Source of the DNA: an uncultured Lachnospiraceae bacterium
Lineage (GTDB): Bacteria > Bacillota > Clostridia > Lachnospirales > Lachnospiraceae
Direction: 5' to 3'
DNA length: 7,833 bases
Assembly: GCA_947594085.1 (NCBI GenBank)
Contig: CANQEB010000104.1
Span: forward strand, 1-7,833
Shown: positions 1 to 6,313 of the stretch, one piece after another
How the letters are laid out: each line of letters begins with the position of its first letter
How positions within the stretch are numbered: the stretch's first letter is position 1
The notes under the pieces: generated by a model
What the model was told of the DNA's origin: nothing
Seen by the model: the letters and a program-made list of their open reading frames with translations, nothing else
Database searches by the model: none
Position numbers and translations under genes: made by a program

Positions 1-289
1 GATCACCGCCCACCAGCACAAGCGAACCCTGCACGATGCCACCGCCCAGCACGCGGTCCAGTTCCCCGATCCCGGTCGTCATCCGCGCAGTCGTGCCCAT
101 CTCAATCTGTGACAGTGCAAGAGGCTGCGCAGCCTCCCGCCGCGCAGCTCCTGTATTTGTCTTCTTTGAAATTAATTTCGGTTCTTCCGCGAACGTATTC
201 CACTCTCTACAGCCGGGACATTGCCCCATCCATTTCGAGGACTCGAATCCGCAGTTCTGGCAGAAGAACACAGATCTCTCCTTTGCCAT
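1..289 (-). CDS. radA: DNA repair protein RadA (Sms), N-terminal part, runs off the window
   Basis: RadA is a RecA-like ATPase that acts in recombination and in processing of branched DNA intermediates. Only the first 96 residues are present. They begin MAKERSVFFCQNCGF and carry the N-terminal four-cysteine zinc finger (C10, C13, C24, C27, with KWMGQCPGC between the pairs). A linker follows, then the start of the ATPase domain (TGIGELDRVLGGGIVQGS). The window ends at VGGD, just before the expected Walker A motif, so the catalytic core cannot be judged. The ATG (289-287) directly abuts the TAA of the upstream 137-residue gene with no spacer. Only a weak purine-rich stretch precedes it, so translation is probably coupled to that gene. 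A clpC-radA neighbourhood is common in Firmicutes. Confidence 0.95.
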   Translation of the reverse strand, partial: MAKERSVFFCQNCGFESSKWMGQCPGCREWNTFAEEPKLISKKTNTGAARREAAQPLALSQIEMGTTARMTTGIGELDRVLGGGIVQGSLVLVGGD

Positions 290-703
290 TTACAGCTTCA
301 CTACCTTTACCGGAATGCTGTCTGTTGCCCTGGCTTCCACGCTGAGCACCAGTTTACCGCCCATATTTGTCTTCATCGTGCCGATGTTCGTGTCGTCGAT
401 ATAGATCTTATACTCTGCGTCCTCCTCGAGGCCAAGGATGATCTGCGTGTCCTTCGTCCCCTCCACTTGGAACGAAATGCCGTTCTCCGTCTCGCGGAAA
501 TTGTAAACAGCGGTTCCCGGAACAGACTCATAGACGAACATGCCATTGCGCTCCAGCTTCGTGATGTCCGCGTACGTCTTCACTTTGTACAGATCTCCGT
601 CATGCTCATAGTCTGAGCGCTTCTGCTTCTCCGAAAGCTCGTAATCCCCGAAGCTCAGCGTTCCGTCTACTTCTGTGCGTATAAGCTCTTTGATTCCTGA
701 CAT
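290..703 (-). CDS. Conserved-looking 137-residue protein of unknown function between clpC and radA
   Basis: I do not recognise a characterised function. The protein starts MSGIKELIRTEVDGTLSFG, is acidic, has no signal peptide, membrane helix or cysteine, and its alternating hydrophobic pattern suggests a compact beta-rich soluble protein. Residues about 20-75 (DYELSEKQKRSDYEHDG, then VKTYADITKLERNGMFVYE) look like a conserved block. The second half (about 76-137) resembles a small beta-sandwich ending in SVEARATDSIPVKVVKL. From memory, similar small proteins in Lachnospiraceae genomes sometimes carry automatic names such as 'endosialidase', but nothing visible here supports a sialidase activity. 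The start is backed by an AGGAGGG site at 711-717, seven bases upstream. The TAA touches the radA ATG, so the two genes are almost certainly co-translated. A promoter candidate lies about 160 bp upstream. Confidence 0.85.
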   Translation of the reverse strand: MSGIKELIRTEVDGTLSFGDYELSEKQKRSDYEHDGDLYKVKTYADITKLERNGMFVYESVPGTAVYNFRETENGISFQVEGTKDTQIILGLEEDAEYKIYIDDTNIGTMKTNMGGKLVLSVEARATDSIPVKVVKL

Positions 704-710
704 TGTAATG

Positions 711-717
711 CCCTCCT
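711..717 (-). promoter_or_regulatory. Ribosome binding site of the 137-residue gene
   Basis: The minus strand reads AGGAGGG followed by CATTACA and ATG, a near-perfect Shine-Dalgarno at 7-base spacing. It fixes the start at 703. By contrast, radA immediately downstream has only a weak site, so this is the main ribosome entry point for the pair. Confidence 0.8.
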
Positions 718-739
718 GATTTTTCCTGTAGTATCTCTT

Positions 740-850
740 TTCGTGAGTGAAAACCGTGCGACCCTGGAAGCCCGTCCTTCTCCACCGCGTGCTTTGCCTT
801 CAGGCTCGGCATCGCCTCCGTCGGCCGGCAAATGTATCGGCACGGCTCGC
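740..850 (-). promoter_or_regulatory. Potentially structured leader upstream of the 137-residue gene and radA
   Basis: The 218-bp spacer after clpC (704-921) has no convincing reading frame, but its minus-strand RNA can fold. AGCCGTGC (847-840) pairs with GCACGGTT (759-752) over eight pairs, one of them G-U, enclosing about 80 nt. Inside, TTTGCC (832-827) pairs with GGCAAA (798-793), and a second hairpin forms from GAAG (780-777) and CTTC (770-767), extendable by U784-A765 and G783-C766. The 5' arm of the closing stem can alternatively pair through CGTGC with GCACG at 792-788, so two exclusive folds are possible. I could not match this to any riboswitch consensus I know. It may be a regulatory leader or a GC-rich chance fold. 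Confidence 0.3.
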
Positions 851-860
851 TGCTCCTTGC

Positions 861-869
861 ATCATAACA
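861..869 (-). promoter_or_regulatory. Putative extended -10 promoter for the 137-residue gene and radA
   Basis: The minus strand reads TGTTATGAT, an extended -10 element (TG, one base, TATGAT at 866-861) matching TATAAT at five of six positions. No good -35 lies at 16-18 bp, which is usual for extended -10 promoters. Transcription would start near 853-855, giving a leader of about 150 nt. The site lies between clpC and the 137-residue gene, and no clear terminator follows clpC, so it would be a secondary promoter inside a longer transcript. Confidence 0.45.
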
Positions 870-921
870 CAAGTGCAGTTGAAAATCCAGTCCGCCGGAT
901 ACAAAACCGCGGCAAACTCTT

Positions 922-3372
922 CTATCCCGGCAGCACAGAGAACTCCACCTTCTCCTTCCGGCACGAGACATGCACGGTATTTCCGGCCTTCACCTTTCCG
1001 GCCAAAATCTCCTCCGCCAGAAGATCTTCAATCTTGTTCTGGACCGCACGCCGCAAAGGCCGTGCTCCGTACTTCGGGTCAAAGCCCTCCTTCGCGATAT
1101 ACTGCCGCACCGCCGGACTAAATTTCAGCGTGAGATCCATCTGCTCTTTGCAGCGCTGCGCAAGCTCTGCAAGCAGAAGTCCCGCGATATCCCGGATGTT
1201 CTCCTCCGAGAGCTGATGGAAGACGATCGTCTCGTCAATACGGTTCAAAAATTCCGGTCGGAAGATCCGGCGCACTTCCTCGAGCACACTGGATTTCATT
1301 GACTCATAGCTCTTCTTCTCATCGCTCCCTGCCCCAAAGCCGAGATGCTTCGGCGCCACGATCGACTGTGCCCCGGCGTTCGATGTCAGGATCAGAATCG
1401 TGTTCTTAAAGTCGATCTTGCGCCCCTGTCCGTCCGTGATATGACCCTCGTCGAGCACCTGGAGCAAAATGTTAAACACATCCGGGTGCGCCTTCTCGAT
1501 CTCGTCAAAAAGAACGACCGAGTACGGATTCCTGCGCACCTTCTCGCTGAGTTGCCCACCTTCGTCGTATCCCACATAGCCCGGCGGCGAACCCACCAGA
1601 CGGGAGACACTGTGCTTCTCCATATATTCCGACATATCTACGCGGATCATCGACTGCTCGCTGCCGAACACCACATCCGCGAGTGCCTTGGAAAGCTCTG
1701 TCTTGCCGACACCAGTCGGGCCTAGAAACAGAAATGATCCGATCGGGCGATTCGGACTCTTCAGCCCCGCACGGCTTCTGCGGATCGCCTTTGCAACCGC
1801 CTGCACCGCCTCTTCCTGCCCGATGACACGATGATACAGGAGTTGATCCAACTTGAGCAATTTCTTCCCCTCGCGGTCCGCCAGCTTCTGCACTGGGATC
1901 TTCGTCCAGATCGAGACGATCTGCTCGATATCCTCAGCCGTCACAATGGACGTATGCCCTTGCTGCTTTTTGTGAATACGCTTCTTTTCACGCTCCAGCT
2001 TCTTCTGGAGCCCTTCCTTCTCCTGATTAAATTGCTTTGCATCCTCCAGGCGTCCTTCGCGCAGAGCGACCTCTCGCTCGTCGACGACCGCATCGTACTG
2101 CTCCTGAAGCTCAGCCAGGCGACCGGAAACATTATAATATCCGAGCTGTCTCCGCGCCGACGCCTCGTCGATGAGGTCGATCGCCTTATCTGGAAGGAAG
2201 CGGTCATTGATGTATCGTCTGGACAGCTTCACAGCGGCCTCAATGGCCTCATCCGTAATCTGCACGCCGTGATGCCTCTCGTAGACCGGGCGCAAACCCC
2301 TAAGGATTTCCTCCGTCTCCTCCTCAGAGGGCTCCTCCACATGCACCGGCTGAAATCTTCGCTCCAGCGCCGGATCCTTCTCGATATATTTGCGGTACTC
2401 CTCAATCGTCGTCGCACCGATCAGCTGCAGTTCACCGCGCGACAGCGATGGCTTCAGGATATTGGACGCGTCGAGCGCACCCTCGGCCCCGCCTGCCCCG
2501 ATGATCGTGTGCAGCTCGTCCACGAAAAGAAGTACGTCTCCACTGTCAATCACCTCACGGATGATCCGCTTGATGCGCTCCTCGAACTCACCGCGGTACT
2601 TTGAACCTGCCACCATCCCGGCCATGTCGAGCGTCACGACGCGCTTTCCGCGCATCGGCTCCGGCACCTGATCCGCGACAACACGCTGAGCAAGACCCTC
2701 CACGATCGCGGTCTTGCCAACACCCGGTTCTCCAATCAGGCATGGATTATTCTTTGTCCTTCTACTCAGAATCTGAATGATGCGCTCTGTCTCCTGCTGC
2801 CTGCCGACCGTCACATCCAGCTTGTGTGCCGCCGCCAACTCCGTCAAGTCCCGACTGTACTGATCAAGCATCGGCGTGTTTGTCGTGCCTCCATCCGCCC
2901 GGTTGCCCCTCAGAAGATCCTTGTATTTCTCTTCCGGGACTCCCATCACAGTTGCAAGATCCAGATAAAGCTTCTGGAGATTTACCCCGAGCGTGTGGAG
3001 CAACCTCGCCGCCACGCACTCGACGTCCTGAAGGATCGCCAGAAGAATATGCTCTGTCCCGGTTTGCTCACTTCCAAGGAACTGTGCCGCCGCAATGCTT
3101 TCCTGCAAAATCTCCTGCGCACGCGGACTCCATCCCTCTTCCTGCGCCGAAAGTACATTTCCGTCCGGCGCAATCAGACGGTCAATCAATTCCCTGAGCT
3201 TCTCTTCCTCCACGTGGTGCGCGCGCAAAACCGCCCCTGCCGTGCCCTTCGTCTCCTGCAAAAGACCAATCAGAAGATGCTCGGAACCGATATAGCTATG
3301 CCCGCAGCTCTTCGCTACCTTCTCCGCGAGATTCTGCACCTGCACAGCACTCTTTGTGAAATTACCTTGCAT
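922..3372 (-). CDS. clpC: ATP-dependent Clp protease ATP-binding subunit ClpC
   Basis: ClpC is a cytoplasmic hexameric AAA+ unfoldase that feeds proteins to ClpP. The 816 residues match the usual family length. The N-domain (about 1-145) has two Clp-N repeats with GSEHLL (E31) and GTEHIL (E107). D1 has Walker A GEPGVGKT 214-221, Walker B LLFVDE 281-286, GAT 319-321 and arginine fingers R338-R339. The coiled-coil M domain spans about 405-470. D2 has Walker A GPTGVGKT 551-558, Walker B VVLFDE 619-624, TSN 663-665, R711 and sensor-2 GARPLRR 769-775. LGF at 677-679 fits the ClpP-docking tripeptide. I chose the ATG at 3372: AGGAGG (3385-3380) sits 7 bases upstream, whereas the TTG one codon earlier would be too close. 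The start overlaps the GntR gene's stop by one base (TGATG). All catalytic motifs are intact. Confidence 0.97.
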   Translation of the reverse strand: MQGNFTKSAVQVQNLAEKVAKSCGHSYIGSEHLLIGLLQETKGTAGAVLRAHHVEEEKLRELIDRLIAPDGNVLSAQEEGWSPRAQEILQESIAAAQFLGSEQTGTEHILLAILQDVECVAARLLHTLGVNLQKLYLDLATVMGVPEEKYKDLLRGNRADGGTTNTPMLDQYSRDLTELAAAHKLDVTVGRQQETERIIQILSRRTKNNPCLIGEPGVGKTAIVEGLAQRVVADQVPEPMRGKRVVTLDMAGMVAGSKYRGEFEERIKRIIREVIDSGDVLLFVDELHTIIGAGGAEGALDASNILKPSLSRGELQLIGATTIEEYRKYIEKDPALERRFQPVHVEEPSEEETEEILRGLRPVYERHHGVQITDEAIEAAVKLSRRYINDRFLPDKAIDLIDEASARRQLGYYNVSGRLAELQEQYDAVVDEREVALREGRLEDAKQFNQEKEGLQKKLEREKKRIHKKQQGHTSIVTAEDIEQIVSIWTKIPVQKLADREGKKLLKLDQLLYHRVIGQEEAVQAVAKAIRRSRAGLKSPNRPIGSFLFLGPTGVGKTELSKALADVVFGSEQSMIRVDMSEYMEKHSVSRLVGSPPGYVGYDEGGQLSEKVRRNPYSVVLFDEIEKAHPDVFNILLQVLDEGHITDGQGRKIDFKNTILILTSNAGAQSIVAPKHLGFGAGSDEKKSYESMKSSVLEEVRRIFRPEFLNRIDETIVFHQLSEENIRDIAGLLLAELAQRCKEQMDLTLKFSPAVRQYIAKEGFDPKYGARPLRRAVQNKIEDLLAEEILAGKVKAGNTVHVSCRKEKVEFSVLPG

Positions 3373-3755
3373 CAATCGTCCTCCTGTCTCCCATACTCGT
3401 CATAAATCTCATCAATCATCCCGTACACTTCCTCGCGCGAAATGTTCTTGCAAAATCCCTTTGCAAGGATCACGCGAAGCTCCCTCTTCATCTCTTCTGC
3501 CGCTTGCAGCTTGTTGACATCCACTGCGATAACCGCGCCCTTCCTGCGGTCGATCGTCACAAAACCCTCCTGCCTAAGCACCGAGTACGCCTTATTCACC
3601 GTGTGCATATTGATCCCGATATCGCCCGCAAGCTGCCGAACCGACGGCAGAGGATCTCCTTCCCGGAGCATCGACGTGGCAATCCCCAGTATGATCTGAT
3701 TCCGAAGCTGCATGTAAAGCGCCTCTTCGCTCTGAAAGTCTATCTGTATCAACAT
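3372..3755 (-). CDS. GntR-family (YtrA-like) transcriptional regulator preceding clpC
   Basis: This is a small DNA-binding regulator, 127 residues. An N-terminal winged helix-turn-helix occupies about residues 8-78, with the typical GntR signature GDPLPSVRQLAGDIGINMHT (33-52), then NKAYSVLRQEGFV and the wing (DRRKGAVI). Only a short helical tail follows (about 80-127), with no room for a FadR, HutC or aminotransferase-like effector domain, which places it in the YtrA-type subgroup. Such proteins are usually dimeric autorepressors next to ABC transporter genes. Here the partner is clpC instead: stop and start share one base (TGATG at 3374-3370). AGGAGG at 3770-3765 supports the ATG at 3755, and a strong promoter lies just upstream. 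I infer that it controls clpC in place of CtsR; the signal it senses is not visible. Confidence 0.9.
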   Translation of the reverse strand: MLIQIDFQSEEALYMQLRNQIILGIATSMLREGDPLPSVRQLAGDIGINMHTVNKAYSVLRQEGFVTIDRRKGAVIAVDVNKLQAAEEMKRELRVILAKGFCKNISREEVYGMIDEIYDEYGRQEDD

Positions 3756-3778
3756 CTGATATTTCCTCCTTTGTGATA

Positions 3779-3792
3779 TGTACTATATAACA
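3779..3792. promoter_or_regulatory. Candidate GntR operator overlapping the -10 box
   Basis: The 14-bp site TGTACTATATAACA is an imperfect dyad (TGT, two bases, TATA, two bases, ACA; 10 of 14 positions symmetric) that covers the -10 element of the regulator-clpC promoter. YtrA-type GntR repressors commonly bind short AT-centred palindromes in their own promoters, so autoregulation is likely. That assignment is inferred. Confidence 0.4.
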
Positions 3793-3810
3793 GACCGTCA
3801 GCTCTGTCAA
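3782..3810 (-). promoter_or_regulatory. Sigma-A promoter of the GntR regulator-clpC operon
   Basis: On the minus strand a perfect -35 TTGACA (3810-3805) is followed, after exactly 17 bp, by the -10 TATAGT (3787-3782), which differs from consensus at one position. Transcription should begin near 3775, leaving a leader of about 20 nt to the start codon at 3755. This strong vegetative promoter would need repression, which fits the several dyads overlapping it. I see no CIRCE element and no good tandem CtsR heptads. Confidence 0.85.
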
Positions 3811-3826
3811 TCAGAAATTCTTCTGA
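3811..3826. repeat. Inverted repeat immediately upstream of the -35 box
   Basis: TCAGAA, four bases, TTCTGA form a perfect 6-bp inverted repeat that abuts the -35 element and touches the end of the preceding terminator's T-tract. It could be a regulator binding site or a small hairpin at the end of the upstream transcript. A third dyad, ACAGA (3790-3794) and TCTGT (3803-3807), sits between -35 and -10. Confidence 0.4.
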
Positions 3827-3853
3827 AAAAAGGAGACGCCGACAGACGTCCCC
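3826..3853 (-). terminator. Rho-independent terminator after the cadherin-like membrane protein gene
   Basis: The minus-strand RNA reads GGGGACG (3853-3847), an 8-base loop, CGTCTCC (3838-3832), then six T (3831-3826). The stem is seven pairs with one G-U, directly followed by the U-tract, 67 bp after the stop codon at 3921. It separates the upstream transcript from the GntR-clpC promoter. Confidence 0.85.
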
Positions 3854-3920
3854 TCCCGTATCGTTTCTGACCAAAAATATTAGCCATTATCTCGACTGCT
3901 GCACCCTGGACGGCCTCGCC

Positions 3921-4943
3921 TTACAGATCAATCATGGTAATCTCCACATTATCATTTTTTCCCTTCTTTTGTGGAGTTTTTCCATGTTCCTGATATTGTG
4001 GCTGCGATTGCTGCTGTGGATTCTGATACTCCGGCATCTTCTTTGGCTTCTTTTTCGCCTTCTGAGGCTTTGGCACTGTTGCAGGATCATCTCTCTGCGG
4101 CAACGGCTCCGGTCGATAGACCTGCAGCTGCGGCTCCTGCTCCGCTGTTCTGGTCTCCGCATACGGCGACTTCCGGTAATCCCTGTCATAATCCTGCGTA
4201 TTGTACGTGTCATAGCCTTTTGGATAACCCTCATTCTCGGATTCCCTCGGATAGCCCTCGCTCACCGGTCTTTTCGGATAATCATATCCTCTGTACTCCT
4301 GCAGCTCTGCCTTCAAATCCTTTTTCTTCAGGAGCAAATTGATCACGATGAAAAGAAGCACCACGCTGAACGCGATCATACCGTACAAGATTCGCATCAG
4401 CATCGTAGACCTGTCCCGATAGCTTCTGGTTTCATCCTTCAGTGCGTTGATTGTGCTTTCTGCCTCCTCCAATGTCGTACGGTCTACCTTGACATATCTT
4501 GGATCTTCCGTCTCTGGCTCTGTCTCAGGCTCGGGTTCTGTCTGCGGGACCGGCTCCGTCTCAGCCGCGCCGGCCATATCGCCTCCCTCTGTCACATGCA
4601 GGTAATACGGGTAGCGTTCTCCGTTCTCTGCCTCCACTGTGATCTCAACCGTCGTCTCTCCATCCACAAGCTCTGTTCCCGTGATATCCACGATCCAGGC
4701 GTTTCCGTTTGTCGGAATCGGGTCGAGCTCAAGCTTCTCTGTCCCGGCAGGAACCCTCACCTCGTACTCAGTCACCCCGTATTCGAATTCTGGGAAGACT
4801 TCCGCTCCCTCGGTCAGAATTCCCAGATCGGCCAGCGAGTTGTCGTTCGACCCCTCCCCTGCCGTCACGCTGATCACGCACATCCATGACAGGACCATCG
4901 CCAGCATAAGCACTATGTTCCATCTGCAGCTTCTCTTCCTCAT
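3921..4943 (-). CDS. Signal peptide, cadherin-like beta-sandwich, single-pass membrane protein with low-complexity cytoplasmic tail
   Basis: I do not recognise a named gene. The product has 340 residues. A signal peptide (about 1-29; MRKRSCRWNIVLML, then hydrophobic to VTAGEG) is followed by one cadherin-like beta-sandwich domain (about 37-118; LADLGIL, FEYGVTEYEVRVPAG, ending YPYYLHVTEG), as in Pfam Cadherin-like. Next come an acidic Pro/Glu/Thr linker (about 128-150), a short helical stretch, and one membrane helix (about 183-205) ending in LLLKKK, which predicts an external domain and an internal tail. The tail (206-340) is rich in Tyr, Pro, Gln and Lys, has a 9-residue tandem repeat (222-248) and ends VEITMIDL. 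I chose ATG 4943 because AGGAG lies at 4958-4954; an upstream TTG would overlap that site. A promoter is not obvious in the 95-bp spacer. A role in envelope sensing or scaffolding is possible but unproven. Confidence 0.85.
   Translation of the reverse strand: MRKRSCRWNIVLMLAMVLSWMCVISVTAGEGSNDNSLADLGILTEGAEVFPEFEYGVTEYEVRVPAGTEKLELDPIPTNGNAWIVDITGTELVDGETTVEITVEAENGERYPYYLHVTEGGDMAGAAETEPVPQTEPEPETEPETEDPRYVKVDRTTLEEAESTINALKDETRSYRDRSTMLMRILYGMIAFSVVLLFIVINLLLKKKDLKAELQEYRGYDYPKRPVSEGYPRESENEGYPKGYDTYNTQDYDRDYRKSPYAETRTAEQEPQLQVYRPEPLPQRDDPATVPKPQKAKKKPKKMPEYQNPQQQSQPQYQEHGKTPQKKGKNDNVEITMIDL
4200..4280 (-). repeat. 27-bp (9-residue) tandem repeat, three units, in the membrane protein's tail
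   Basis: The motif GGATA recurs on the plus strand at 4222, 4249 and 4276, exactly 27 bp apart; the first two copies extend as GGATAACCCTC and GGATAGCCCTC. In protein the units are YPKRPVSEG, YPRESENEG and YPKGYDTYN (residues 222-248), each starting Tyr-Pro. The first two units also end Glu-Gly. The third has diverged. Confidence 0.75.
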
Positions 4944-5013
4944 TGTATTTACGCTCCTAACCAAAACCTTAATCTCATATCTGTTCAGAGTCTTTCACAG
5001 AATACGCTTCGAT

Positions 5014-5035
5014 CTGTTCTGAACAGCTATGCTGT
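5014..5035. repeat. Overlapping palindromes in the purD-membrane protein spacer
   Basis: Two dyads share four bases: CTGTTC-T-GAACAG (5014-5026, perfect 6-bp arms) and ACAGC-TAT-GCTGT (5023-5035, perfect 5-bp arms). As RNA they are mutually exclusive hairpins; as DNA they could be binding sites. No T-tract follows on the minus strand, so this is not a standard intrinsic terminator for purD. ATCTGTTC at 5012-5019 recurs at 4979-4986. Confidence 0.4.
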
Positions 5036-5038
5036 CTT

Positions 5039-6313
5039 TCATTCTGCCTCGTCGATCGCCTTGCCGATATCGCTCCGACAGTATTTATTCTCAAATGATA
5101 TCCAGCTGGTCGCCTCGTACGCATTCTTCCGGGCATCCTTCAGGTTCGATCCCGTCGCCGTCACGCCGAGCACGCGCCCACCGTTCGTCACAATATCATC
5201 GCCTGATCTCGCGGTCCCCGCGTGAAACACATAATAGCCTTCTTTGCTCTTAAACGCGTCCAGACCCTTGATCGGATAACCCTTCTGATAGCTGATCGGA
5301 TAACCCTTGGATGCAAGCACAACACAGACCGCCGCATTGTCCTCAAACTCCAAATCGACCTGATCCAGCGTACCGTCGATGCACGCCTCAAACACATCGA
5401 TAATATCGGTTTTCATCCGCGGAAGCACGACCTGCGCTTCCGGGTCGCCGAAGCGCGCATTGTACTCGAGCACCTTTGGCCCGTCTGCGGTCAGCATCAA
5501 TCCAAAGAAGATAATACCCTTAAACGGACGTCCTTCAGCCGCCATCGCGTCGACAGTTGGCTGGTAGATATACTTTCTGCAATATGCGTCCACCTCTTCG
5601 GTGTAGAACGGGCTCGGTGAGAATGTCCCCATGCCGCCCGTATTCAGCCCGGTATCCCCGTCCCCTGCGCGCTTGTGATCCTGCGCGGAGGTCATCGGCT
5701 TGATCGTCTTTCCGTCTACGTAGCTCAGCACAGACACCTCGCGCCCGGTCATGAACTCCTCAATGACCATGCAATTCCCGGCATCCCCGAACTTTTTATC
5801 TGTCATGATCTCCCGAACTCCCGCCTCTGCTTCCGCGGGCGTATTGCAGATCAGCACACCCTTGCCGAGCGCCAGCCCATCTGCCTTGAGCACGATTGGG
5901 AATTTGGCCGTCTTCAGATACTCAAGCGCCGCCTGCGCGTCCGTGAATGTCTCATACGCGGCCGTCGGAATATGGTATTTCTTCATCAGATCCTTCGAGA
6001 ATGCCTTCGAGCCCTCGAGAATCGCCGCGTTCTTTCTCGGCCCAAACACCCGCAGTCCCTGTGCCTCAAACACGTCGACAACACCACCCACCAGCGGATC
6101 GTCCATGCCGATGACGGTCAGATCAACCGCGTGCTCCTTCGCAAATGCAGCCAATTTCTCGAACTCCATCGCCTTGATGTCCACGCACTCAGCGTACTCC
6201 GCGATGCCTGCGTTGCCCGGTGCACAGTAAATCTTGTCCACCTTCGGGCTTTGTGCCACCTTCCAGACGATCGCGTGCTCACGTCCGCCGCTGCCTACGA
6301 TCAAAACCTTCAT
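5039..6313 (-). CDS. purD: Phosphoribosylamine-glycine ligase (GAR synthetase)
   Basis: PurD is a cytoplasmic ATP-grasp enzyme that joins phosphoribosylamine and glycine using ATP, the second step of de novo purine synthesis. The 424 residues are full length. The N-domain begins MKVLIVGSGGREHAI, the family's phosphate-binding glycine loop. GPRKNAAILEGSKAF is at 91-105. The ATP-grasp part has KADGLALGKG (143-152), the family signature QDHKRAGDGDTGLNTGGMG (211-229) and the metal/phosphate motif EYNARFGDPE (283-292). The C-terminal domain closes the active site. At 69-74 the usual GPEAPL-like motif reads GMDDPL, which I believe is a clostridial variant, not damage. The start at 6313 has GGAGGAG six bases upstream. 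It follows purN after 56 bp in the same transcript. Its TGA is followed by palindromes without a T-tract, so read-through into the membrane protein gene is possible. Confidence 0.97.
   Translation of the reverse strand: MKVLIVGSGGREHAIVWKVAQSPKVDKIYCAPGNAGIAEYAECVDIKAMEFEKLAAFAKEHAVDLTVIGMDDPLVGGVVDVFEAQGLRVFGPRKNAAILEGSKAFSKDLMKKYHIPTAAYETFTDAQAALEYLKTAKFPIVLKADGLALGKGVLICNTPAEAEAGVREIMTDKKFGDAGNCMVIEEFMTGREVSVLSYVDGKTIKPMTSAQDHKRAGDGDTGLNTGGMGTFSPSPFYTEEVDAYCRKYIYQPTVDAMAAEGRPFKGIIFFGLMLTADGPKVLEYNARFGDPEAQVVLPRMKTDIIDVFEACIDGTLDQVDLEFEDNAAVCVVLASKGYPISYQKGYPIKGLDAFKSKEGYYVFHAGTARSGDDIVTNGGRVLGVTATGSNLKDARKNAYEATSWISFENKYCRSDIGKAIDEAE

Noticed and set aside
895..921. Possible terminator just after clpC (ATCC...GGAT followed by TTTT).
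   Set aside because: The stem is only four pairs and the T-run is short. It is too weak to call, so read-through from clpC toward radA remains likely.
704..921. tRNA, 6S, SRP RNA or a known riboswitch in the clpC-137-residue gene spacer.
   Set aside because: I compared it from memory with tRNA T-arm, SRP core, fluoride, cyclic-di-GMP, THF, ZTP, TPP and guanidine consensus elements and found no convincing match.
1831..2604. Long open frame of 257 codons on the plus strand inside clpC.
   Set aside because: It lies antisense to conserved ClpC sequence, has low-complexity Leu/Arg composition, no ribosome site and no recognisable domain. It is a shadow of GC-biased codons on the other strand.
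3795..3810. Possible CtsR site: two GTCA cores near the regulator promoter (plus strand CGTCA and TGTCAA).
   Set aside because: The cores are 9 bp apart instead of the 10 bp of tandem GGTCAAA heptads, both heptads match poorly, and the second core is simply the complement of the TTGACA -35 box.
3969..4889. 306-codon plus-strand frame opposite the membrane protein gene.
   Set aside because: Its Leu/Arg/His-rich composition mirrors the Gln/Lys/Glu/Tyr codons of the real gene, and the minus-strand frame has a signal peptide, domain, helix, ribosome site and terminator.
4944..4990. Promoter for the membrane protein gene (TATGAG-like -10).
   Set aside because: The candidate -10 is poor and the hexamer 17 bp upstream matches TTGACA at only two positions.
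5014..5026. LexA/SOS box.
   Set aside because: The palindrome has GTTC before GAAC with a 1-bp spacer, whereas the Gram-positive LexA box is GAAC, four bases, GTTC.
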